A DNA stretch of 6,472 nt, from positions 1 to 6,472 of the forward strand of contig JAFAZL010000085.1 of assembly GCA_019239815.1 (NCBI GenBank), written 5' to 3'. Both the position numbers and the translations under genes were made by a program. Each line of letters opens with the position of its first letter. The first letter of the stretch is position 1. Shown here one piece after another: positions 1-6,064 of this stretch. This DNA is from Acidobacteriota bacterium (lineage in GTDB: Bacteria; Acidobacteriota; Terriglobia; Acidoferrales; UBA7541). Under the pieces are notes generated by a model that was not told the DNA's origin, did not search any database, and was given only the letters and a program-made list of their open reading frames with translations.

Positions 1-37
1 CGAGAAGTAGGGGTAGTGACGTTTGGTCGAGTTGCAT
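1..37 (-). CDS. possible start of a further gene, cut by the left edge
   Basis: After the TolC stop codon, an ATG at 37 on the minus strand opens a frame that stays open to the window edge (12 complete codons, reading MQLDQTSLPLLL). It has no clear Shine-Dalgarno sequence and is too short to identify. It lies in the right place and orientation to be the next gene of the export operon, for example the missing ATPase, but that is speculation. It may equally be a chance ATG. Confidence 0.22.
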   Translation of the reverse strand, partial: MQLDQTSLPLLL

Positions 38-60
38 TTTGAGTGTGGTTTCGTTGTGCG

Positions 61-1449
61 CTACTGCCAGACCTTGTCGAGTTGGCCGGCGGCTTGGAGC
101 AGGTCGAGTTGGGCTTGCTGTCGCTGGAAATTGGCGTCGAGGTAGGCCATCCACTTTTCGTTTTCGGTAACACGGGCGCGTTCGACTTCGCGGAGGTTCA
201 CCTTGCCTTCGTCGAGTTGGGACTGGAGGACGGCGACGTCTTGTTGAGCGAGTTGGAGTTCGAGACGCGCGACTTCTTTGGCGGCGTCGCGTTCGCGCAA
301 GTGACGCGTTTTTTGGCGCACGGCGGCGCTGATCTCCTGTTTTTTGCTGGCGAGGTTCGCTTCGGCGATGCGGAGGTTCACTTCGGCGAGGGCGATATTG
401 GCTTTGGTTTGTGCGCTGAAGATAGGGACTTGAACCTGAACGCCGGCGTTGAAATTGTTGCGTTCGAATGTCTTGAAGAACTCGTCGTAGTTGTTGAATT
501 TGGCAAGCAAACTGTAAGTGGAGACGAGTTCGAGAGTGGGATAGTAGCCGCGCTTTTCGCCGGTGAGGCGAAATTGCTTGGCGCGAACATCGGAGACATC
601 GGCTTGGATCGATGGATTATTTTGCATCGCCAGGGCTACGAGGTTGGCACCTTCCTGCTCGGCTTCACCGGGAAGATCTTCAGGCGTGACTTCGATCGGC
701 GTTTCCTGCTGTAAGCCGCATTGATTGCGGAGGAAAACTTCGAGTTCGTCCTGGCGACCTTCGAGCTGGAGAACGCGCTGGGTGATCAGAGCTTTTGTGA
801 GTTGAGAGCGCGTGACTTCGACGGGGAGCTCGAGATTCTCTTTTTCGCGCTGCTGCGTGACCTCGAGAATTTTATCAGCACTACCTTGTTCTTTTTGGAG
901 GAGGTCGAGCGAATGGCGAACCATGACGAGTTCGAGATACGCAGCGGCGGTATGCGAGATAACGGTGCTGCGCGCGTCTTCGAGAAGGATGCGCTGCGAC
1001 TTGGCCTGCTCTTGCAATTCTTTCGCTTGGCCACGGAGAGGTTCGTTGACGACCTGTTCGGTGTAGGTGACGCTGAATAACGCGGGGGCACGGCCGCCTG
1101 GAGTTTCGGGGATGCCGAAGGTGTAGCCCGCGCCGGAGCCGGCGTAGACGTTGGGGAGAAACTGAGATTTGGTGATATAGGCGGAGCGGTCGGCGAGGGT
1201 GGCTTGCAGTTTGGCGACCTGGAGATCTTTGCTGTTTTGGAGCGCGAGTTCGATGGCGCGCTTCAACGTTAAAGAGACTGGTCCAGGGGTGCCAAAGGAC
1301 GCCTGCGCTTGAGGCGGCGCGTCCTGTGCTTTCAAGGGCGTGAGTAAGAGCGATGTGCCGACAATGAATAGCACGGCGGCAAGCATCAGTCGACAACCGC
1401 CAGCAAGAATGCTGGCGCTACAAAGTTGAGTTGAGTTGCGATTCGCCAT
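61..1449 (-). CDS. TolC-family outer-membrane efflux channel protein
   Basis: This is an outer-membrane factor: family members trimerise into a beta-barrel plus a long periplasmic alpha-helical tunnel through which the inner-membrane pump exports substrate. Numbered from the ATG at 1449 (462 aa), it has a hydrophobic signal segment at about 22-39 with likely cleavage after LKA (41). Two homologous OEP halves follow: one begins near 61 with LKRAIELALQNSKDL, the other near 271 with LVALAMQNNPSIQADV. The second half contains the strand-and-turn motif AGVQVQVPIFSAQTKANI (about 335-352) and then long coiled-coil helices to about 455. Length fits the family. The ATG at 1449 is preferred over an in-frame GTG at 1455 because GAGGTGA lies just upstream of it. 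Oddity: about residues 10-20 are encoded by a hairpin repeat, so the n-region of the signal peptide is unusually long. It is the last clear gene of the operon, 33 nt after the permease. The exported substrate is unknown. Confidence 0.93.
   Translation of the reverse strand: MANRNSTQLCSASILAGGCRLMLAAVLFIVGTSLLLTPLKAQDAPPQAQASFGTPGPVSLTLKRAIELALQNSKDLQVAKLQATLADRSAYITKSQFLPNVYAGSGAGYTFGIPETPGGRAPALFSVTYTEQVVNEPLRGQAKELQEQAKSQRILLEDARSTVISHTAAAYLELVMVRHSLDLLQKEQGSADKILEVTQQREKENLELPVEVTRSQLTKALITQRVLQLEGRQDELEVFLRNQCGLQQETPIEVTPEDLPGEAEQEGANLVALAMQNNPSIQADVSDVRAKQFRLTGEKRGYYPTLELVSTYSLLAKFNNYDEFFKTFERNNFNAGVQVQVPIFSAQTKANIALAEVNLRIAEANLASKKQEISAAVRQKTRHLRERDAAKEVARLELQLAQQDVAVLQSQLDEGKVNLREVERARVTENEKWMAYLDANFQRQQAQLDLLQAAGQLDKVWQ
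1398..1417 (-). repeat. perfect 8-bp inverted repeat inside the tolC-like coding sequence
   Basis: On the coding strand CGCCAGCA, a TTCT loop and TGCTGGCG form a perfect 8-bp stem with a 4-nt loop, flanked by TGTAG on the 5' side and GTTGTCGA on the 3' side. It begins about 30 nt downstream of the ATG and is read through in frame as part of SASILAGG. Short GTAGCGC-type hairpins of this look are, to my recollection, dispersed between genes in soil Acidobacteriota and Verrucomicrobiota. Only one copy is present here, so membership of a repeat family is inferred. Confidence 0.6.
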
Positions 1450-1451
1450 GC

Positions 1452-1458
1452 TCACCTC
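1452..1458 (-). promoter_or_regulatory. Shine-Dalgarno sequence of the TolC-family gene
   Basis: The coding strand reads GAGGTGA followed by GC and the ATG at 1449. This is a strong match to the anti-SD sequence. The in-frame GTG at 1455 lies inside this element and so is unlikely to be the start. The site therefore decides that translation begins upstream of the hairpin-derived codons rather than at the internal ATG at 1386. Confidence 0.6.
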
Positions 1459-1482
1459 TCTTGCGTAAACGCGTGCTCCATT

Positions 1483-2685
1483 TTATTCGTAGCGCAGTGA
1501 TTCGATGGGCTGCATTCTTGCGGCCTGGTTAGCGGGAAGATAGCCGAAGAGAAGTCCGGTCGAACAAGAAACGATGAACGACGCGATGACGCTCCACGTC
1601 GAAACCGGCACGCGAAGATTGCCTGGAAGAAATGGCGAGACGGCGGCGGGAATCGCTAGACCAATGAGAATGCCGATGACGGCGCCACCGCCGCTGATTA
1701 GAAACGCTTCGAGCAGAAACTGATACATGATTTCACGATGGGCGGCGCCGATGGCCTTACGAATGCCGATCTCGCGCGTGCGCTCTTTTACCGTGACGAG
1801 CATGATGTTCATGATGCCGATGCCACTGATGAGCAATGCGATGAACGCGATCAGCAAGAGAACGATCGTTAGCGCGAGCGAAATATTTTTTGCGGCGCTG
1901 AGGATCGCGGTGAGCGACTGCACATCGTATTCGGCGCCCGGCGGATGACGGCTGCGGAGTATCTGTGAAATGCCGCGCTCGACGGAATCAACCTGATCGG
2001 AGCGCTCGGCTTGAGCGTAAAGTACGCGAAGAACTTCCGTGCCCGTGTAGTACTTCATTAGTGTCTGCGGGATAATGACGGATTCATCTTTGATTTCGGA
2101 GAGGCCGAAAGTCGAGACACGCTCCCGAAAAACGCCGATCACCGTGAAGCTGAGTTCGCCCATGCGAATCGAGCCGCCGATAGGATTGTCGAGCCCGAAG
2201 ACACGATCGGCAACTTTCTTGGTGATGAGGCAGACCTTGCTGCGCTGCTCCATGTCGGCCGAATCGAAATATCGGCCGCGCATAATCACGAGACGCCGAA
2301 TCGCCTGATAGCCGTATGTGACGCCGATGAGATTCACCGGACGTTCTCGGCCCTGCACAACAATCGACATCGGCAGCTCGCGAGTCCCCGCGACCTCTGT
2401 GACTTCGGGTAAATTGGCTTTGACGGCGTTCATATCATCGAGCGTGATTTCGTAATTGAGTGGCGTCGTCTTGCTGCTGGCGTTTACGAGCTCTACGTAA
2501 ACCAGGTTGGAACCGATCCCTTCGATCTGGCTGATGACGTATTTCTGGCTGGTGAGCGCGACGGTAACGACGAGAACGATTGACGCGCTACCGATAATGA
2601 CCCCGAGGGAAGTGAGGATCGCGCGGAGTTTATTGGCGCGAAGGGCATCGATTGAGACAGAAAGCGTTTCGTGCAAGTCCATCAT
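1483..2685 (-). CDS. MacB/FtsX-type ABC transporter permease, no ATPase domain
   Basis: This is an inner-membrane permease of the type VII (MacB/LolCE/FtsX) ABC superfamily, which uses ATP hydrolysis in the cytoplasm to drive motions in a periplasmic domain. Membrane segment 1 is at about 23-46, preceded by the amphipathic SIDALRANKLRAILTSLGV typical of MacB. A MacB-type periplasmic core domain spans about 50-265. Three C-terminal segments follow at about 268-297, 322-348 and 363-383. The diagnostic stretch VKERTREIGIRKAIGA (299-314) and the C-terminal AARMQPIESLRYE are clear. At 400 aa it equals the permease half of MacB; the N-terminal nucleotide-binding domain of true MacB is absent, so a separate LolD/MacB-like ATPase is expected. 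It starts 2 nt after the TPR gene; tandem ATGs at 2685 and 2682 are both possible starts. Neighbours supply the adaptor and outer-membrane channel of the same pump. Substrate is unknown (MacB relatives export macrolides, peptides, lipids or siderophores). Confidence 0.93.
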   Translation of the reverse strand: MMDLHETLSVSIDALRANKLRAILTSLGVIIGSASIVLVVTVALTSQKYVISQIEGIGSNLVYVELVNASSKTTPLNYEITLDDMNAVKANLPEVTEVAGTRELPMSIVVQGRERPVNLIGVTYGYQAIRRLVIMRGRYFDSADMEQRSKVCLITKKVADRVFGLDNPIGGSIRMGELSFTVIGVFRERVSTFGLSEIKDESVIIPQTLMKYYTGTEVLRVLYAQAERSDQVDSVERGISQILRSRHPPGAEYDVQSLTAILSAAKNISLALTIVLLLIAFIALLISGIGIMNIMLVTVKERTREIGIRKAIGAAHREIMYQFLLEAFLISGGGAVIGILIGLAIPAAVSPFLPGNLRVPVSTWSVIASFIVSCSTGLLFGYLPANQAARMQPIESLRYE

Positions 2686-2687
2686 GG

Positions 2688-3710
2688 CTATGACTTCTTT
2701 AGACGCTTGAGGGCGTCGGAGGCTGTGCGGCTTTTCGGGTCGAGTTTGAGCCCGGCTTCGTACTCGGTAATCGCTGCGGCTGGCTTATTTTCGTTTTCGT
2801 AGTTTCGGCCGAGCCATTCGTGCGCTTCGTGGGGACGCGGGTAGCCGTTGCGTACCGGCGCTGTCTTCAGATAGTCGCGGAGCAGAGCTTCGGCTTGCTC
2901 GCCGTTTTCCTTTTTCAAGATCAGGGATACCGCGCGATAAAACTTTCCGCGAGGGTCCTTGGGGGCTATTTTTTCGCCTTCGTTCGCGACCGCGATCAGG
3001 CGCTCGGCCTGGCCGTGCTTCATCGCGTAGTCGCCGATGTCGTAGATCAAGTTCGCCGATTGCGGATGGTTCGCCAGAGATTTCGTGAACTCGGCATCGG
3101 CCGTCGTGAAGTCCTTTTTCTGGCGGCGGCAGTTCCCTGCGGCGTAATGTCCCTCCGCGGCATCGAGCTCCGTCAAACGCGCGATGTGAGGTATGGCTTT
3201 GTCCTCGCCGCCGCCAACGATTCCAGGCGCGCTGCAATCGAATTCAATCAAGGCTTGACGCGCGGAGTAATTCTTTTCGTCGAGACTGACTGCGCTGTCA
3301 AATTCTTTGCGCGTTTTTTTAGCGAGCGACATGCCGCTAAACGGGCCGGCGTGCTCGGCCTTGTCGCCGTACGCGCGGCCGAGCCATTCGTGATAGACGG
3401 AGTTTTTTGGATCGAGCGAGACGGCTTTCTCGGCGCTGGCTATAGCTTGATCGTGCTGTTGCAACTCGTTGTAACTCTTTGCCAGCAACAGAAAAATTTC
3501 GGGGTTCTTCGGATCTTTGGCTGCGGCTTCCTGGAGCAACTGAACCGCCTTAGGATAGTCGCTGACTTCGTAGGCCTGCCGAGCGGAATCGATGGCATCG
3601 CCAGGGCGCGGTGAAGGTATCGGGCTCGACGCTCGGACAGAAACGGAGATGCCGAAAAACAGTGCGAGCAATGTTGAGACGCAAACCAAAACACGCACGG
3701 ACGAACGCAT
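2688..3710 (-). CDS. secreted tetratricopeptide-repeat protein within an efflux operon
   Basis: A periplasmic TPR protein of 340 aa, probably a protein-protein interaction scaffold; no catalytic domain is visible. A signal peptide occupies about 1-27 (hydrophobic LVCVSTLLALFFGISVSV, likely cleavage after VRA). Canonical TPR helices run at about 40-68 (ending AAAKDPKN) and 70-103 (ending AVSLDPKN). Divergent repeats follow at about 130-160, 184-215, 218-250 and 254-285, and a good final repeat at about 294-327 ends in AGLKLDPKS. The motif HEWLGR occurs twice, at 107-112 and 297-302, and an APGIVGGGEDKA segment sits at 161-172. I recall similar TPR proteins from Acidobacteriota but cannot name a function. 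Its ATG overlaps the adaptor stop codon (TGATG, 1 nt shared), which suggests translational coupling, and the permease begins 2 nt after its stop. That position suggests a role in assembling or loading the pump, but this is inference. Confidence 0.88.
   Translation of the reverse strand: MRSSVRVLVCVSTLLALFFGISVSVRASSPIPSPRPGDAIDSARQAYEVSDYPKAVQLLQEAAAKDPKNPEIFLLLAKSYNELQQHDQAIASAEKAVSLDPKNSVYHEWLGRAYGDKAEHAGPFSGMSLAKKTRKEFDSAVSLDEKNYSARQALIEFDCSAPGIVGGGEDKAIPHIARLTELDAAEGHYAAGNCRRQKKDFTTADAEFTKSLANHPQSANLIYDIGDYAMKHGQAERLIAVANEGEKIAPKDPRGKFYRAVSLILKKENGEQAEALLRDYLKTAPVRNGYPRPHEAHEWLGRNYENENKPAAAITEYEAGLKLDPKSRTASDALKRLKKS
2806..2822 (-). repeat. 17-bp direct repeat within the TPR gene, second copy at 3376-3392
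   Basis: The sequence cggccgagccattcgtg (plus-strand reading) is identical at 2806-2822 and 3376-3392, exactly 570 bp (190 codons) apart and in the same frame. Both copies encode HEWLGR. The identity covers the whole motif plus part of the next codon, and flanking bases differ. It reflects either recent duplication or conversion of a repeat unit, or constrained codon choice for a conserved motif. Confidence 0.5.
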
Positions 3711-4993
3711 CAGTTGCCGTCCTGGCGAGCTCGAACCGCGCTGTCGTCGGTGTTCATAATGCGAACGACCATTCCATTCTTGAGGTCGACATCGCCGGGC
3801 AGCGCGACCATCTCGCCTTCCTTTAGTCCCGAGACGATTTCGTAGTTGGTCGAATCGGCGATCCCCACCTGAATTTCGCGACGCTCGAGCACGGTTTTGC
3901 CGAGTTCACCGCGCTTGACGACATAGACGTAGCGTTTGCTTCCTTCGCCCTCGACTGAGCCGCGCGGAACTGCGAGCACGTTGTCGCGCTCACTCGAATT
4001 GATGCGGACATTGACGTTTATGTTGGGTAGCAGCTCGAGTTTGTCGTTATCGACGGTACAGAGAAGCTCACCGACACTGCGCGAGCCGCGTGCAACGACC
4101 TGCTTCGGCACGGTTTCGGTTCTGCCGTTCCAAACCCGATTCGGGAAAGCATCCCAGGTTATGCGTACAGGCTGGTTTGGAGCGAGCGCCCCGAGCTCCG
4201 GCTCATCGATAAACGCGCGAACGCGAACCTTGCTGAGATCGGCCATTTCGGCAAGCAAGTCGCCGAGGTGAACGTAGTCGCCGGTCTTCACGGGCAGCGA
4301 ATACAGCGTGCCATCCAAAGGGGCGACGATACGTCCGTTGCGAACTTTCTCTTCGAGCGCGGCGATTTCGCTTTGTGCCTGCTGGACAGCGAGCGGCGCG
4401 CTGTTAGCGTTGAGGGTGACGCTGCGATCGAACTGCTGCTTGACGGCGGTGAGGCGCGTGACCTCGGCCTGCGCTTTGGCAAGCTCGACGTCGTTCGCGG
4501 CGAGCTCATCTTTCGTGGCGGCATGCTGTTCGATCAGGCGCTGAAGAGCGTCATGGGTGCGCTGCAAGCGATCACGCTGCGCGACCGCGGTTGCGAGCGC
4601 GCCGGTCGCTTGCGCCGCTTCGGCGGGCTGGCCGCCGCCTTTGGCAACGCGTAACGCCTCTTCGGCACTCAATAGCTTCGACTGAGCCTGCGCGAGCTGG
4701 GCCTGCGCATCCTTAACGTTCAAATCGAGCAGACGCTGCCCCTTTTTTACGTTCTGTCCCTCGACGACGTAAATCTTCTCGATGAAGGTATCGAGCTGGG
4801 CGCGCATCACGAAAGGCGCGATCGGTTCGACTTTGCCGTTGCTCGAGATCGAAGCGACGATATTCTGGCGGCCGGGTACCACGGCACTAATCTTCGCGAC
4901 GGGCTGGCGGCCGCTCACTTTGACGAGTATGACGGCAAGGATGGCGGCGAGCGCCAGGAAAATCAGGATGCGATTTCGGACGATGCGTTCCAT
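3710..4993 (-). CDS. HlyD/MacA-type periplasmic adaptor (membrane fusion) protein
   Basis: This adaptor links an inner-membrane transporter to a TolC channel across the periplasm. Numbered from the ATG at 4993 (427 aa), one membrane anchor lies at about 9-25 (ILIFLALAAILAVILVKV). The first lipoyl half-motif is at about 62-91 (FIEKIYVVEGQNVKKGQ), followed by a long alpha-helical hairpin at about 93-218 broken by a GGG turn near 119-121. The second lipoyl half is at about 221-248 (IVAPLDGTLYSLPVKTGDYV). Beta-barrel and membrane-proximal domains follow (VRVRAFIDEPELGALAPNQP; VLAVPRGSVEGEG; IVSGLKEGEMVALPG). The start is uncertain: the frame is open to a GTG at 5050 with GGAA upstream, adding 19 mostly polar residues. 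The ATG at 4993 places the anchor properly but has only a weak AAAG before it. First gene of the operon; its stop overlaps the TPR start. Adaptors next to MacB-type permeases usually form MacA-like hexamers. Confidence 0.92.
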   Translation of the reverse strand: MERIVRNRILIFLALAAILAVILVKVSGRQPVAKISAVVPGRQNIVASISSNGKVEPIAPFVMRAQLDTFIEKIYVVEGQNVKKGQRLLDLNVKDAQAQLAQAQSKLLSAEEALRVAKGGGQPAEAAQATGALATAVAQRDRLQRTHDALQRLIEQHAATKDELAANDVELAKAQAEVTRLTAVKQQFDRSVTLNANSAPLAVQQAQSEIAALEEKVRNGRIVAPLDGTLYSLPVKTGDYVHLGDLLAEMADLSKVRVRAFIDEPELGALAPNQPVRITWDAFPNRVWNGRTETVPKQVVARGSRSVGELLCTVDNDKLELLPNINVNVRINSSERDNVLAVPRGSVEGEGSKRYVYVVKRGELGKTVLERREIQVGIADSTNYEIVSGLKEGEMVALPGDVDLKNGMVVRIMNTDDSAVRARQDGN

Positions 4994-5304
4994 CTTTAGC
5001 GTTTTGGCGCAGCGATTCGATGACTCAGCCATCGACGCGCACACGCGCACCCAAAATTCCGCGGATCGACTCCGCTGGGTGGCTTACGTACCCGTCGTCT
5101 GGCGAGCCTCAAAGAGAATAATTGTAGCAACAGCGGCGCGGTTCTCCCTATAGGCAATAGACAGGTTAGGGATTCGCGCAATGTGGGATGGAACGGATGG
5201 GAGGCTTTCGCGTCGCGCCGCGATGACCTTTCCAGTAACATTTTATGTGGCGGCATCTCGGGACAAGAAGCGTCGCCTTCTCTGCAAATCACAAGCGGGC
5301 ATGA
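4994..5304. other. divergent intergenic region between the two export modules
   Basis: This stretch separates the divergent adaptor and ATPase genes; up to 5050 it may still be coding if the adaptor uses the GTG start. It holds an extended -10 element for the leftward operon (5121-5129). Other structures are weak: a 5-bp stem at 5061-5075 (GCGGA, TCGAC loop, TCCGC), a ggatgg direct repeat at 5186-5191 and 5195-5200 with 9-nt periodicity, and a small AGAAG/CTTCT hairpin at 5266-5281 just ahead of the ATPase gene. No rightward promoter with acceptable -35 and -10 boxes was found. No RNA gene or additional protein gene is supported. Confidence 0.6.
5121..5129 (-). promoter_or_regulatory. candidate extended -10 promoter element for the adaptor operon
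   Basis: The minus strand reads TGCTACAAT, a TGn extension followed by TACAAT, one base from the sigma-70 consensus TATAAT. No good -35 box lies 16-18 nt upstream, which fits an extended -10 promoter. Transcription would begin near 5114, leaving a leader of about 65 nt to the GTG at 5050 or about 120 nt to the ATG at 4993. The call rests on the motif and its position only. Confidence 0.4.
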
Positions 5305-6063
5305 ATGATCGAAGTCCAGAATCTTTCCAAGCATTTCCGGGATAAGAAGCGCGGCGTAATCCGCGCGGTTGACGGCGTCAGTTTTCGCTGCCAGCCGGGG
5401 CAGATTTATGGCCTGTTGGGGGCCAACGGTGCGGGAAAAACGACGACGCTACGGATGTTGGCGACGATATTGGAGCCGACAGATGGCACTGCTATGGTTT
5501 GCGGCCACGACGTCATCGATCATCCGGAACGTGTTCGCGCCAACGTGGGTTTTCTTTCAACGGCGACCGCTCTCTATCCTCGCCTGACCGCGCGCGAGGT
5601 CGTTCAGTACTTTGGCCGCCTGAACGGATTGTCCGACGCGGTGTTGAATCAGCGTGTCGATAAAATATTCGACCGGCTCGACATGAACGGTTTCCGCGAT
5701 CGCCGCTGCGACAAGCTCTCCACAGGCATGAAGCAGAAAACGTCGATTGCGCGAACGTTGGTGCATGACCCTGCGGTCATGATTTTCGACGAGCCGACGC
5801 TCGGGCTCGATATCATGACCGCTCGAACGATCACCGCCTTTATCCGTGAGTGCCGCGACCTTGGCAAAACTGTGATTTTCTCCACGCACATCATGAGCGA
5901 AGTCGAGAAATTGTGTGATGTGATCGGAATCATCCAGGGCGGCAAACTGCTCGCCGAAGGGTCGCTGGACGATTTGCGGTCGAAATACGGGGAGCGCCAC
6001 CTAGAAGAGATTTTCGTCAAAGTTGTGGCGCCAGTTTATGTTCCACCTCCGGAGGACCACTGA
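5305..6063 (+). CDS. NatA-like ABC-2 transporter ATP-binding protein
   Basis: This is the cytoplasmic ATPase subunit of an ABC-2 exporter, 252 aa, energising the permease encoded directly downstream. Walker A is GANGAGKTT (39-47), the signature loop is LSTGMKQK (138-145), Walker B is VMIFDE (158-163), the D-loop region is GLD (167-169) and the switch histidine is in STHIMSE (H195). Where most ABC ATPases have a Q-loop glutamine, this one reads GFLSTATALYPRLTARE (82-98), with no Gln. That resembles the NatA/CcmA-like branch as I recall it. The start MIEVQNLSKHF fits the family; an ATG at 5301 is out of frame and ends after 14 codons. The ribosome site is weak (AAGCGGG). The family includes Bacillus NatA, which with NatB extrudes sodium, but the substrate here cannot be read from sequence. 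All nucleotide-binding motifs except the Q-loop Gln look intact. Confidence 0.93.
   Translation: MIEVQNLSKHFRDKKRGVIRAVDGVSFRCQPGQIYGLLGANGAGKTTTLRMLATILEPTDGTAMVCGHDVIDHPERVRANVGFLSTATALYPRLTAREVVQYFGRLNGLSDAVLNQRVDKIFDRLDMNGFRDRRCDKLSTGMKQKTSIARTLVHDPAVMIFDEPTLGLDIMTARTITAFIRECRDLGKTVIFSTHIMSEVEKLCDVIGIIQGGKLLAEGSLDDLRSKYGERHLEEIFVKVVAPVYVPPPEDH
6051..6055 (+). promoter_or_regulatory. strong ribosome binding site for the NatB-like permease
   Basis: GGAGG lies within the last codons of the ATPase gene, 9 nt before the permease ATG at 6065. It forms the right half of the 10-bp palindrome CCTCCGGAGG (6046-6055). It is much stronger than the ATPase gene's own site and fixes the permease start. 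Confidence 0.7.
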
Positions 6064-6064
6064 C

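Noticed and set aside
43..1080. Two long plus-strand open frames (43-714 and 721-1080) opposite the TolC-like gene
   Set aside because: The minus-strand frame has clear OEP motifs and a signal peptide. The plus-strand products are low-complexity Phe/Leu/Glu/Gly-rich sequences typical of the complement of a GC-rich gene, with no start context or recognisable domain.
1424..1440. Tandem gttga repeat next to the hairpin
   Set aside because: Only about two and a half 5-nt units; too short to separate from chance, although it may be part of the same inserted element.
1387..1449. Lipobox-like ILAGGC in the TolC N-terminus, suggesting a lipoprotein
   Set aside because: The -3 position is Ala, there is no hydrophobic h-region before the Cys, and the residues are encoded by the hairpin repeat. 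The true hydrophobic core follows it and ends in a signal peptidase I-like site.
2820..3614. 264-codon plus-strand open frame opposite the TPR gene
   Set aside because: It is a shadow of the TPR reading frame; the minus strand carries the signal peptide, the TPR motifs and operon-style overlaps with both neighbours.
4268..4654. 128-codon plus-strand open frame opposite the adaptor hairpin region
   Set aside because: It is the complement of the Ala/Gln/Leu-rich coiled coil, which often gives open antisense frames; no domain is recognised.
5149..5154. TATAGG as a rightward -10 box for the NatA-like gene
   Set aside because: The only TTG-containing candidate -35 (TTGTAG at 5122-5127) is 21 nt away, too far for sigma-70. 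The motif is also about 150 nt from the gene.
5301..5345. Short frame starting at ATG 5301 (14 codons), overlapping the NatA start as ATGAATG
   Set aside because: It has no ribosome site of its own and no resemblance to a known leader peptide; it looks like a chance ATG.
5557..6020. Minus-strand open frames of 147 and 123 codons opposite the NatA-like gene
   Set aside because: The plus strand has intact Walker A, signature, Walker B and H motifs, so these are antisense shadows.
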